This document shows positions 6,206 through 12,415 of a stretch of 40,572 bases of DNA, piece by piece. Location: the IMG/VR virus record IMGVR_UViG_3300006790_000040, positions 1-40,572 of that record. The stretch is one strand, 5' to 3'. The DNA is from a virus. Made by a program: the position numbers and the translations under genes. The notes under the pieces were generated by a model that ran no database searches, was not told the DNA's origin, and saw only the letters and a program-made list of their open reading frames with translations. The number at the start of each line of letters is the position of its first letter. Position 1 is the first letter of the stretch.

Positions 6206-7525
6206 TTACTCCGAAAAGGGCGAGTCATCCCTGAATCGGTTTATTTCTTTCTCGAACACCAGCCTGATAGAGCCAGTGTTCCCGTTTCTCTGTTTGTCTA
6301 TCACCAGTTCAACTGATGATTCCTCTGGGTCCGGCTGGTGCAGAATCATCACCGAATCGGCGTCCTGCTCAACCGCACCACACTCTCTGATATCACTCAT
6401 CCTTGGCCGACGCTCAGCCCTAGCTGACTCTCGGTTGACTTGAGCTAACACAAGAATCCCAACTCCTAACTCTCGGGCTAGGTTCTTGATGCTTACAGAA
6501 ATTTCAGTCACCTCCTGAACGCGCTCGCTGGCTCGAAAGCCAGGGCACTTAACGAGTTGGAGGTAATCAATTACGATCAGGTCTATGCCACGTTCCTTCA
6601 CCTCAGAGCGGCATAGGGCGCGGATATCATAGAGCTTCATCCCTGGCTTATCGTAGACCCTAAGGTTGGACTTCCGCATGGCAGCGGTGTGAAGCCCCAC
6701 CATCTGGAGCTCGTTACTCCTAAGAGCCCCCTTCGTCTCTAGACGCCGCAAATCTATCTTAGTGCGAGCCGCGAGTATCCGCTTGTGGATCTGCCTGTGA
6801 TCCATCTCCAGAGAGAAGAACATTACCCCCTTACCGCAATCCATCGCTGCGTGCGCGGCCACATTGAGCCCAAAGGTTGTCTTACCTACACCGGGCCTAG
6901 CAGCCACCACGAACATGTCCCCCGGCTTAATGCCCCTGGTCATGTAGTCCAGGTCTTGGAACCCAGTAGGCACCCCCATAGGGTCAACCTCTCCGGTCTG
7001 GCACTTCTCCAAATAGTTCAGCAAGTCCTCCAGCTGATCCTTGTGCTCGTCGTCTGATCGCTTGGACGACTCATCGTCCGTCAACACGGAGTCAAAGCCG
7101 CCAGCTATCTCGGCAAATGGAAGGCCGTCGTTGATCCCAGACTGCGCCTTGTTAAGGGCGTCCCTAAGCGCCCTCTTCTGGGCGAACTCAATGACCGGCT
7201 CCGCGTAAAAGGGGAGGTTCAGCGCGGAAGGGATAAGATTCTCAGACTCCTGTATGCGTAATACGACAGCGCCAGTGTCGTACCCAAAGCCCTTACGTTT
7301 CTTAAGCGTGGTCAGGAGCCTCACCCTGTCGGCGCTATTGGATTCAACCATGCACTCGAACATTGCCTTGTTCAGCTGGTCGTAGAAGTGCTTTGGCTTC
7401 AGTAGCTTAGCCGCCTTGGACACATGCTCGTCCCCAGCAACCATACACCCGATTACGCCCTTCTCGGCATCAATATCCGCAAGCAGTGGCGCGGGGATAC
7501 CGTGCTCGATAACATCATACGTCAT
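6206..7525 (-). CDS. dnaB: Replicative DNA helicase, DnaB-like
   Basis: 439 aa. The N-terminal domain (EKGVIGCMVAGDEHV) is the DnaB N-domain. A RecA-like domain follows with Walker A ARPGVGKTT at about 209-217 and Walker B DLIVIDYLQL near residue 320, then LAQVNRESARAERRPRM, DIRECGAVEQDADSV and a C-terminal KQRNGNTG arginine-finger region. Hexameric 5'-3' helicase for the phage fork. I chose ATG 7525 (MTYDVIEHG), which has AAAGGACAG upstream; the longer frame from 7639 adds 38 non-homologous residues that overlap the Zn-knuckle gene. Confidence 0.93.
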   Translation of the reverse strand: MTYDVIEHGIPAPLLADIDAEKGVIGCMVAGDEHVSKAAKLLKPKHFYDQLNKAMFECMVESNSADRVRLLTTLKKRKGFGYDTGAVVLRIQESENLIPSALNLPFYAEPVIEFAQKRALRDALNKAQSGINDGLPFAEIAGGFDSVLTDDESSKRSDDEHKDQLEDLLNYLEKCQTGEVDPMGVPTGFQDLDYMTRGIKPGDMFVVAARPGVGKTTFGLNVAAHAAMDCGKGVMFFSLEMDHRQIHKRILAARTKIDLRRLETKGALRSNELQMVGLHTAAMRKSNLRVYDKPGMKLYDIRALCRSEVKERGIDLIVIDYLQLVKCPGFRASERVQEVTEISVSIKNLARELGVGILVLAQVNRESARAERRPRMSDIRECGAVEQDADSVMILHQPDPEESSVELVIDKQRNGNTGSIRLVFEKEINRFRDDSPFSE

Positions 7526-7727
7526 CTCTGTCCTTTTGCTGGGGGTGCGCCATACCGGCATTGATAAGGAGTTGATCGCAGTAGACGGCCTGCTCGAAGC
7601 AGGCTTCGCAGATGAACCCGTCCTCAACTGAGCGGTCATACGCTATCGCCTCCGCTGCCTTCTCGCACACCCAGCACACCCTTTCCGGCTGGGGCTCTAT
7701 CCAATAGATTGAGGACTTGTTGCTCAT
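7515..7727 (-). CDS. Small zinc-knuckle protein
   Basis: 70 aa with two Cys pairs: VCWVCEKA and ICEACFEQA, about 20 residues apart, as in a treble-clef or ribbon knuckle. It overlaps the start of dnaB by 11 bp and the tail of the RusA-like frame by 92 bp. Not recognised beyond the zinc motif. Confidence 0.6.
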   Translation of the reverse strand: MSNKSSIYWIEPQPERVCWVCEKAAEAIAYDRSVEDGFICEACFEQAVYCDQLLINAGMAHPQQKDRDDV

Positions 7728-8066
7728 CGACGTACCTAACTTCTACGAGCGTTTCTTCTTCGACTTTGTGCGCGACCTTTTCTTGGCAGACATCGACCGT
7801 GATGTCTTCAAAGCGGTCGTCTGGAATGAGGCCAGAGTATCGGAGGCCATCGAGTAGATATTTCGGTGTAAGGTTATCTGGGTCGATGAGCCGCACGCGG
7901 CGACTAACAAACCGGACAGCAATGCGTCTTGGGCCTCGTCCTTCTCCTTCTTCCTGCCCCAGTGGTTCATCCCAAAAAGAGCATTCAGAGATGGAATCCG
8001 ATAGTTCACCCTGAATCGGAGTCTGGTCGGGTCGTTTGGTTCGCGGCATATAGTTTCCTCCATCAT
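7636..8066 (-). CDS. RusA-like Holliday junction resolvase, split across two frames
   Basis: The first frame, from ATG 8066 (or 8063), gives a RusA-like N-terminus: TRLRFRVNYRIPSLNALFGM, then NHWGRKKEKDEAQDAL. In that frame the sequence then degenerates and stops at 7743. The catalytic part is in the other frame (8049 to 7636): RLIDPDNLTPKYLLDGLRYS, then GLIPDDRF, carrying the DxDN-type metal site of RusA and a following DD. The change needed is equivalent to -1, within about 7885-7965. It may be a genuine frameshift mutation, an assembly error or programmed frameshifting; I see no classic slippery heptamer. ATG 8066 makes an ATGA overlap with the upstream gene, so the N-terminal frame is translated. 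The role would be junction resolution in replication and packaging. Confidence 0.65.
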
Positions 8067-8239
8067 ACTAGGCTTTGTTTTATGAATGCCTCCACGTCCA
8101 GAGGCCGGAACCGGACGCATGAGTGCGTGATCTTCACGGCCTTTAGGCGGCCCGACCTCACCAACCTGCGGAGCTGCCTCTCGCTAAGGGGCTTTTGCTC
8201 CCCGCCTATCATCTTGCCTACTTGTTCGTAGGTGAGCAT
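8063..8239 (-). CDS. Excisionase/MerR-like HTH protein
   Basis: 58 aa, starting MLTYEQVGKMIGG, then LSERQLRRLVRSGRLKAVKI and VRFRPLDVEAFIK. This is the DNA-binding layout of HTH_17/excisionase proteins: helix-turn-helix, recognition helix, and wing with a PxDVEAF end. Directly downstream of the RHH gene in the early operon and 1.8 kb from attP, it is a good candidate for the recombination directionality factor, but such HTH proteins also act as plain regulators. Confidence 0.7.
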   Translation of the reverse strand: MLTYEQVGKMIGGEQKPLSERQLRRLVRSGRLKAVKITHSCVRFRPLDVEAFIKQSLV

Positions 8240-8379
8240 TTCTGCAGATCCTCCAAGATTAAGGCCCTAACGTATTGCGACATAGTGAGATACCGTTCAG
8301 TCGCCGCCTTTCGGACCCGCTTCTTGAGGGAGGCAGGCATTGGGACCGCGATGACTTTTCTGTTTTTTTCGGTCGTCAT
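8218..8379 (-). CDS. RHH (Arc/CopG-like) regulator, early operon leader
   Basis: 53 aa, starting MTTEKNRKVIAVPMPASLKK, then a second helix SQYVRALILEDL. The strand-helix-helix layout, KVIAVPMPASLKKRV followed by MSQYVRALI, is the ribbon-helix-helix fold. It is the first gene of the leftward early operon, with a 13-bp palindrome 20 bp upstream of its start, so autoregulation is likely. A second RHH gene is divergent across the promoter region. Confidence 0.75.
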   Translation of the reverse strand: MTTEKNRKVIAVPMPASLKKRVRKAATERYLTMSQYVRALILEDLQKCSPTNK

Positions 8380-8399
8380 TTGTTGCGGTCAGTATGTCG

Positions 8400-8412
8400 G
8401 GAGTAATACTCC
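8400..8412. promoter_or_regulatory. Operator palindrome GGAGTA-A-TACTCC
   Basis: A perfect 6-bp inverted repeat with one central base, 20 bp upstream of the leftward RHH gene. The half-site GGAGTA also occurs three times near the integrase promoter (10031-10108), and the flanking TATGTCGGGAGTA (8393-8405) recurs there as TATGTCAGGAGTA. RHH proteins bind short half-sites of this kind. Confidence 0.65.
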
Positions 8413-8545
8413 GTATGAACAAAATAAATAAATTGTTAAAAAAAAAATCACAAAAAAACCTACATTTAGCATATTTTGACTATACATACTATGGCATCCA
8501 TATTATGCATGAGGGGCACGACCTGCTAACATAGGGGAACCATAC
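8413..8545. promoter_or_regulatory. Divergent AT-rich promoter region
   Basis: The region between the two divergent RHH genes is strongly A/T rich, with an A10 run near 8440. Leftward, TTGTGA with TATTTA at 17-nt spacing is a candidate -35/-10. Rightward, TTGACT (8476-8481) with TATTAT (8501-8506) at 19-nt spacing is weaker. This is the natural site for the lysis/lysogeny decision. Exact promoters are inferred by eye. Confidence 0.5.
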
Positions 8546-8719
8546 ATGAGAGGCGAACGAGGAAAGGGGAAGACTGCGGTAGCAGTGTCGCTATCGGAGA
8601 AACTCCTGAAGGAAGCCGATAAGAGGGCTAAGGATCTAGACGTGTCTAGGTCTCAGTATCTCCGGATGCTGATTCAGGCTGACCTAGGAGAGACGTTCCC
8701 GAAAGGTCGGAGGAGATAA
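8546..8719 (+). CDS. RHH regulator, divergent (candidate lysogeny repressor)
   Basis: 57 aa, starting MRGERGKGKTAVAVSLSEK, with a second helix SRSQYLRMLIQADL. The strand KTAVAVSLSEKLLKEA followed by SRSQYLRML is the ribbon-helix-helix layout. A good ribosome binding site (AGGGGA) lies 9 nt upstream. It is rightward, against all neighbours, and shares a promoter region with the leftward RHH gene. No CI-like repressor is seen in the window, so this pair may be the genetic switch, as with Arc/Mnt of P22; this is inference. Confidence 0.75.
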   Translation: MRGERGKGKTAVAVSLSEKLLKEADKRAKDLDVSRSQYLRMLIQADLGETFPKGRRR

Positions 8720-8852
8720 GCTTCCCGATATAGTCGGTTAGCTCTTGTTCAGACAATTCAGCAATCAGGGCCGCTTTATCCGGGGGGAGCCCGGTTAGCG
8801 GTACTTCAGTTACTTCAGCGGTCGGTGTGGCCCGTCTCACGTCAAAAGCCAT
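8646..8852 (-). CDS. Small acidic hypothetical protein
   Basis: 68 aa, starting MAFDVRRATPTAEVTEVPLT, Ala/Glu rich with a plausible helix (PDKAALIAELSEQELTDYI). It is downstream of the integrase in the same direction and overlaps the 3' end of the rightward RHH gene by 74 bp on the opposite strand. No clear ribosome binding site is present, and a 17-bp palindrome covers its start codon. It may be real or a shadow. Confidence 0.4.
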   Translation of the reverse strand: MAFDVRRATPTAEVTEVPLTGLPPDKAALIAELSEQELTDYIGKLISSDLSGTSLLGQPESASGDTET

Positions 8853-8884
8853 GGCTAAATATTAGCCAAGCAGCAAGCTGCTTG
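8852..8884. repeat. Two adjacent palindromes after the integrase gene
   Basis: TGGCTAA-ATA-TTAGCCA (8852-8868) is a 7-bp perfect inverted repeat. It is immediately followed by CAAGCAG-CAAG-CTGCTTG (from about 8867 to 8884), a second 7-bp hairpin; a T8 run begins 17 nt further on the plus strand. They may end the rightward RHH transcript, or bind protein near the start of the 68-aa frame. Confidence 0.5.
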
Positions 8885-8896
8885 CCTACTGTAAAT

Positions 8897-10021
8897 TTAA
8901 GTTTTTTTTATAATCGGGAACATGTTCCAATATTCATTAGCCATTTTCGGCTTAACCCTCCTGTTCTCGTAGTGTTTACGCAAAACGGAAAGGGTTCCTA
9001 CATGGCCTATATTATAGGCAAGCTTCCCTAGGTCTCTGAATTTTGCGACGTAGTACGAGCAGTAGGAGTGACGCATGATGTCCTGCTTCCACTCGATACC
9101 AGCCTTTGAGATGACAGCCCTAAACCTGTCCTCGAATTTAGAGATAGGGTACAGGTCCCCGTCACGGTAGGCCTTGAGCCAAGCGACGAGGTTGTCTTCC
9201 ATTGGAGCTAGTCGACCAACTGTTTTTGAAACCTCATCAGGGATATCTATATCCCCCTCCGCCATGTCAACATGACTCCAGGTCAACCCCTTCTTCCCGC
9301 CGTCGTACCCAGCCACCTCGCTCGGCCTAGTGCCTCCCCATAGATTTATGGCAAAGTACGGAACCATCTTAGGGTCGATCTCCGCGCAAGCTTGCATGAG
9401 CTTCTTAACTTCAGGAACCCTAAGGTAGGGCACGGACGATGCCCCAATCACCGGCTTATCCACCCCAGCGCAGGTGTTTACGGATATCTCTTTTTTCTTA
9501 ACCAACCAATTTATAAAGGCGTGAACTATTTTTCGGCGGTTGGCAACCGTGTTTGCCGAGTGAGCCGGGTCTTCATATATAAAGTCTGACAGCACCATTT
9601 CACTAAGGGCCGAAACCCTGCCGCCCGGAAGCACCCTTTCTAAGTTCCTTAGAATCTGGCGGCTGTCGCGCTGGTGGGAATGCGAGGTCTTCCGATCAGA
9701 GAGCGACTTTAGGTAAGCCGTCACTGACTCCTGTATTAGCATCGTACCTGCCGCGCCCGATTTATGGCCCATGACCACGTCGTATATGTCCAGCCCCTTA
9801 TCCTTCGCAGCCTCATACGCCAGCATGAGTTTATACTGCTCCTTCTCGTCCATCTTGTTGAAATCGGATATCGCGCATACCTCGATACCCTTCCACTCCT
9901 TGGTTCGTTGAATGGCCTGTGACTCAGACTTGAAGTAGGCGGACTGTACCGACTTACCGTTAACAAACCTCCGCGCCCGCCACCGCCCCATCCTCTTAAC
10001 GTAGTCAACATAAGTGTCCAT
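8897..10021 (-). CDS. int: Tyrosine-family integrase
   Basis: 374 aa. The core-binding region lies at about 100-200 and the catalytic domain after it. Catalytic residues visible are Arg in WGGTRPSEV, the box II IMRHSYCSYYVA (His to Asp change before it, D-I-M-R, common in phage enzymes), His in IGHVG, and the nucleophile Tyr in LRKHYENR. It catalyses integration and excision at attP. I prefer ATG 10021 (MDTYVDYVKRMG) over 10048, because the extra nine codons lie over a GGAGTAT operator copy. The tRNA-derived attP lies 150 bp upstream. Confidence 0.92.
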   Translation of the reverse strand: MDTYVDYVKRMGRWRARRFVNGKSVQSAYFKSESQAIQRTKEWKGIEVCAISDFNKMDEKEQYKLMLAYEAAKDKGLDIYDVVMGHKSGAAGTMLIQESVTAYLKSLSDRKTSHSHQRDSRQILRNLERVLPGGRVSALSEMVLSDFIYEDPAHSANTVANRRKIVHAFINWLVKKKEISVNTCAGVDKPVIGASSVPYLRVPEVKKLMQACAEIDPKMVPYFAINLWGGTRPSEVAGYDGGKKGLTWSHVDMAEGDIDIPDEVSKTVGRLAPMEDNLVAWLKAYRDGDLYPISKFEDRFRAVISKAGIEWKQDIMRHSYCSYYVAKFRDLGKLAYNIGHVGTLSVLRKHYENRRVKPKMANEYWNMFPIIKKT

Positions 10022-10030
10022 GCATCGACC

Positions 10031-10108
10031 GTAATACTCCACAACCAAAATACAACCAAAACGTGTCCGAAGCTGGCCGGAGTATGACGCTATATGTCAG
10101 GAGTATGC
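10031..10108. promoter_or_regulatory. Integrase control region with three GGAGTAT sites
   Basis: GGAGTAT occurs on the plus strand at 10079-10085 and 10100-10106, 21 bp (two helical turns) apart, and on the minus strand at 10034-10040 (GGAGTATTAC). The 10-bp GTAATACTCC at 10031-10040 is identical to the right arm of the operator at 8403-8412. A common regulator of the early and integrase promoters is likely. Confidence 0.6.
10041..10061. repeat. Candidate integrase arm-type sites, left arm
   Basis: ACAACCAAAA occurs twice in direct orientation at 10041-10050 and 10052-10061 (11-bp period). The same decamer occurs inverted at 10269-10278, on the far side of the tRNA-derived core. This is the arrangement of arm-type integrase sites around an attP core. 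Confidence 0.6.
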
Positions 10109-10164
10109 AGTTGGGTAATTGCTAGATTAGCACTGTATACGTGGGATAAATCCTAGAAAAACAG

Positions 10165-10209
10165 TGGTAGGAGCGGGGGGACTCGAACCCCCAACCAACG
10201 GCTTAAAAG
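10165..10209 (-). other. attP: attP core: 3' half of a tRNA-Lys(UUU) gene
   Basis: On the minus strand the sequence reads as the 3' half of a tRNA: anticodon loop CTTTTAA (10203-10209), 3' anticodon stem GCCGT (10198-10202), variable loop TGGTT, T arm GGGGG-TTCGAGT-CCCCC (10176-10192), acceptor strand CGCTCCT, discriminator A and CCA (10165-10167). The 5' half of the tRNA is absent, as checked by looking for its acceptor strand and the matching anticodon stem. Many tyrosine integrases use such tRNA 3' ends as attachment cores, restoring the host gene after integration. The loop fits anticodon UUU. Confidence 0.82.
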
Positions 10210-10258
10210 GTAGTCAGTAGGTTGATTTTCTAACTGAAAAACGAGAGGTTTTTAGACG

Positions 10259-10278
10259 CAACCAAGGATTTTGGTTGT
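10259..10278. repeat. Candidate integrase arm-type sites, right arm
   Basis: TTTTGGTTGT at 10269-10278 is the inverse of ACAACCAAAA at 10041 and 10052. An imperfect inverted partner CAACCAAGG begins at 10259, so the pair forms CAACCAA-5 nt-TTGGTTG. Located 50-70 bp on the other side of the attP core. Confidence 0.55.
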
Positions 10279-10617
10279 CTAAGGCGTGAGAAGCTTCTCA
10301 AGGATACAGGTTACGCGCTCATTCTCGTTACCCAAATCGTCCTCAGATATGAAACGCCGAGACCCCATGTCTGTCAATCTCGCTAGTAGTAGATGGATAC
10401 ACTCGTGCATGGCTACGGTGTCGATCATCTCATCCTTCCAGTCGTTATTATCAGCCACGTTAACCATGGCTACGCAGCCCTCGGGGTCAGCATCTATTTC
10501 AGCGTATCGGTCACTGAACTTCTTTTTGCTGAAGTTAACGGTGTACTCACCAAGATTGAATCGGGCTTGGTGCTTCTTGAACTGGCGCTTGAATCTCTCG
10601 AACTGGCGCTTAGTCAT
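10279..10617 (-). CDS. HExxH metallopeptidase-like protein
   Basis: 112 aa. TVAMHECIHLLLARL contains the zincin HExxH motif (HECIH) about residue 70, with an upstream beta strand (GCVAMVNVAD) and a downstream acidic region (SEDDLGNENERVT) that could supply the third ligand. Short proteins of this kind occur in phages and prophages, sometimes next to SprT-like proteins; substrates are unknown. It lies at the attP side of the cargo block and ends within the right-arm repeat. Confidence 0.6.
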   Translation of the reverse strand: MTKRQFERFKRQFKKHQARFNLGEYTVNFSKKKFSDRYAEIDADPEGCVAMVNVADNNDWKDEMIDTVAMHECIHLLLARLTDMGSRRFISEDDLGNENERVTCILEKLLTP

Positions 10618-10877
10618 TTGACCTGACGGTAATGTGGCACCGGGTAAATCCGAGCGCCTGTTCTAATTCTGAAACTCTTACGCTCCCAGCTACCAGCTTC
10701 AACAGCCTTGTGGATGCCCTTCCGAGTGTGGGACTCGGAGTACCCCATCAACTTAGAGACCTCACGCATTGTCATCCACCCAGAAGGAACCTCCTCCACT
10801 CCGGTAGACATGTGTTCTTTAAGTCCAGCTATCCAGCCAGGGGTTACAGTGTCTTTATTTTTGTCGGAACGAGCCAT
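10614..10877 (-). CDS. HTH protein of unknown role
   Basis: 87 aa from ATG 10877 (MARSDKNKDT). The central part, MTMREVSKLMGYSESHTRKG, then IHKAVEAGSW, looks like a helix-turn-helix; the C-terminal VPHYRQVK is basic. The longer start at 10904 overlaps the phosphoesterase gene more and has no better support. The end overlaps the metallopeptidase-like start (4 bp, ATGA type). Possibly a regulator of this small cargo operon. Confidence 0.55.
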   Translation of the reverse strand: MARSDKNKDTVTPGWIAGLKEHMSTGVEEVPSGWMTMREVSKLMGYSESHTRKGIHKAVEAGSWERKSFRIRTGARIYPVPHYRQVK

Positions 10878-11566
10878 TGGCCACCAATCTCCTGCACCTG
10901 CCAAGCCTGCCAGTCACCCGTCTTTTCATTAATAACACCCTGGATAAAACCATGTGAGTGCCTGAGCGAGGTGGGCATGTGCGAGTTATAGTTCATGTCC
11001 AAGCTGCAGAGGCAGCCCGAACTCATAGATGTTCTGCGCTCGACGGCGGGCGCAGAGTAAATATCCACCGCGTGGATGTGTCCGAAGATGCACGAGCCAT
11101 ATATATTGGAGTGCTGCTTAGTCGCGTTCACCCCGTGGAAAAATCCATGCAAGAACGACAAGTTGCCGAACTTGAGTATAGAGCGCTTGTGGTATGGCAG
11201 CCAGATAGCCCCAACCTTGGAGAAAGCGGACTCCAGCTCCTGCACGCCCTTGAAGGCGTACTCTGTTTCTATGCCTCCATTGTCCTTCTCCGCGAGGTCA
11301 TAGATCCGCTTATCGTGGTTGCCTAGCAGGATATGGGTGGGCTTCCAGTCATGGAGGAATCTAATGCCAGCACGCCAGTCATCTGCCATCCCTTCACTCC
11401 GTTCTTCGGGTCCCGCTCCGCGACGAAGAGGACGTGCGTCCAGCAGGTCTCCTCCAAATATACGAAGGTCAGGCTTGAAGTCCCGAGTCGCTGCCATCAA
11501 CGCCTTAACAGACGCCTTGCAGAGGCGGTCTCCGTGAAGATCTGAGCTGAATATAAATCTAGTCAT
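10844..11566 (-). CDS. Calcineurin-like metallophosphoesterase
   Basis: 240 aa from ATG 11566 (MTRFIFSSDLHGD). All family metal motifs are present in order: SSDLHGD, FGGDLLDARP, ILLGNHDKR, FLHGFFHG and IFGHIHAVD. It should hold two metals and hydrolyse phosphoester bonds in DNA, nucleotides or cyclic nucleotides; the substrate is not evident. An alternative start lies four codons upstream. It is the largest of three non-structural genes between the lysis cassette and attP. Confidence 0.85.
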   Translation of the reverse strand: MTRFIFSSDLHGDRLCKASVKALMAATRDFKPDLRIFGGDLLDARPLRRGAGPEERSEGMADDWRAGIRFLHDWKPTHILLGNHDKRIYDLAEKDNGGIETEYAFKGVQELESAFSKVGAIWLPYHKRSILKFGNLSFLHGFFHGVNATKQHSNIYGSCIFGHIHAVDIYSAPAVERRTSMSSGCLCSLDMNYNSHMPTSLRHSHGFIQGVINEKTGDWQAWQVQEIGGQWLVPTKIKTL

Positions 11567-11588
11567 GGCCACCCCCATGACCCCCTGA

Positions 11589-11807
11589 TTAGCGGGGGCG
11601 CTCTAACTCGTACTCGATTTGGTTTATATACAGCATTAGGTCTGTAATAAATGCCTTAGACTCAGGAGAAGCATCACGGGCATCAATCGACCCCTGTGGA
11701 TGTCTCTCCAGAATCTCCGCTACCCCGTTGTACTTTGGGGTTATCGCGCAACTCGCGCTTAACCCTGATAGCGCTAATAAAGTCATTAACAGTGCGATTC
11801 TTTTCAT
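11589..11807 (-). CDS. Small lipoprotein, candidate outer-membrane spanin
   Basis: 72 aa from ATG 11807. MKRIALLMTLLALSGLSASC is a lipoprotein signal peptide with its lipid-attachment Cys at residue 20 (a Ser at -3 makes it non-ideal). The mature part is short (ITPKYNGVAEILERHP, then a helical C-terminus). It overlaps the preceding gene by 125 bp in another frame, as Rz1 genes do with Rz. The longer frame from 11891 lacks a signal peptide. Likely outer-membrane spanin subunit; the mature part is not proline-rich, so the call is moderate. Confidence 0.6.
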   Translation of the reverse strand: MKRIALLMTLLALSGLSASCAITPKYNGVAEILERHPQGSIDARDASPESKAFITDLMLYINQIEYELERPR

Positions 11808-11934
11808 CAAGGCGTTCCTTGGCGATTTGCTCAGCCTTTTTATTATTAAGCTCCCGCACACCCTCCGCGATACTCTCAGCTGCTTTTGCAAGCGCCGGGA
11901 GTGCGCGGAGGGCGGCTAGGAACTCTGCAACCAT
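11683..11934 (-). CDS. Coiled-coil lysis-cassette protein, possible spanin partner
   Basis: 83 aa. The N-terminus (MVAEFLAALRALPALAKAAE) is amphipathic and a charged coiled coil follows (NNKKAEQIAKERLDEKNR). It sits between the holin candidate and the lipoprotein, joined by a TAATG overlap to the holin. Position and overlapping lipoprotein gene suggest an inner-membrane spanin, but the hydrophobic segment is weak for a transmembrane anchor. Confidence 0.45.
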   Translation of the reverse strand: MVAEFLAALRALPALAKAAESIAEGVRELNNKKAEQIAKERLDEKNRTVNDFISAIRVKRELRDNPKVQRGSGDSGETSTGVD

Positions 11935-12194
11935 TAAGCCTTCTTTTTAGCCGCCTTCTTGGCGGGTTTAGCTGCTTCGGTCAGCGAAGGCTCTTCAGTT
12001 ACTCCACCCGACGCATAGGCCGCCAAGGCATCTACAATACCTTGACCTCCGACGTAAGCGCATGTGATCCCTACCACTGCCGAGATAACCTTCTCAGCAA
12101 TTTCAGGTGAGACGCCAATCCATTCAGTGGCGACAACAGTTAACAGGCCGCCGATGGCGACCCATAATTTACGAGACTTAAGTTTTTCTCTCAT
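11934..12194 (-). CDS. Holin candidate
   Basis: 86 aa with two likely transmembrane helices: LWVAIGGLLTVVATEWIGV, then KVISAVVGITCAYVGG followed by IVDALAAYA, and a lysine-rich C-terminus (AAKPAKKAAKKKA). This is the topology of small phage holins, which form the inner-membrane lesions that time lysis. It is one of two small membrane genes here; the other is 6 bp upstream. Confidence 0.7.
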   Translation of the reverse strand: MREKLKSRKLWVAIGGLLTVVATEWIGVSPEIAEKVISAVVGITCAYVGGQGIVDALAAYASGGVTEEPSLTEAAKPAKKAAKKKA

Positions 12195-12200
12195 AGGGGG

Positions 12201-12371
12201 TTATTTTTTTTCGTTGTTTTTGATGATTTGCACCAATTTCGCGCAAGTATAGGCGATTGATAGGAGCAAAAGCACAATCTTGAGAAACATCTCATTCTCT
12301 GTCAGCCACCCGCCCCCGAGAACGGTGGTGTTAATTCCTAGGGTTTTTAGCATTTCGGCCAAATCATTCAT
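12201..12371 (-). CDS. Small single-pass membrane protein, holin/antiholin candidate
   Basis: 56 aa, starting MNDLAEMLKTLGINTTVLGG. A hydrophobic run (MFLKIVLLLLSIAYTCAKLV) makes one likely transmembrane helix, followed by a basic tail (KNNEKK). TTGGAG lies 10 nt upstream of the ATG. First gene of the lysis cassette, downstream of the giant gene. A pair of small membrane proteins in this position is often holin plus antiholin or pinholin. Confidence 0.65.
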   Translation of the reverse strand: MNDLAEMLKTLGINTTVLGGGWLTENEMFLKIVLLLLSIAYTCAKLVQIIKNNEKK

Positions 12372-12415
12372 CTCAACACTCCAAAGTATACTCTTTATTT
12401 ATGGTATAGGCTAGA
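12372..12415 (-). promoter_or_regulatory. Candidate promoter between giant gene and lysis cassette
   Basis: This gap contains CCTATACCATAAAT on the minus strand (from 12410 down). The same motif, as CCTATACCCTAAAT, occurs in the gap at 32789-32820 before the tail-fibre gene. These are two of the very few real gaps in the late region, so a late promoter or regulator site is plausible. Confidence 0.4.

Noticed and set aside
7525-7639. Longer DnaB start at 7639
   Set aside because: Adds 38 residues that are not DnaB-like and overlaps the Zn-knuckle gene; ATG 7525 has a good ribosome binding site.
10237-10253. Terminator after the metallopeptidase-like gene
   Set aside because: AAAAAC-GAGAG-GTTTTT is a six-bp A/T stem without a following U-tract; too weak to claim.
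10165-10270. Complete tRNA gene
   Set aside because: Only the 3' half is present; no matching 5' acceptor strand (AGGAGCG) or 5' anticodon stem lies upstream.
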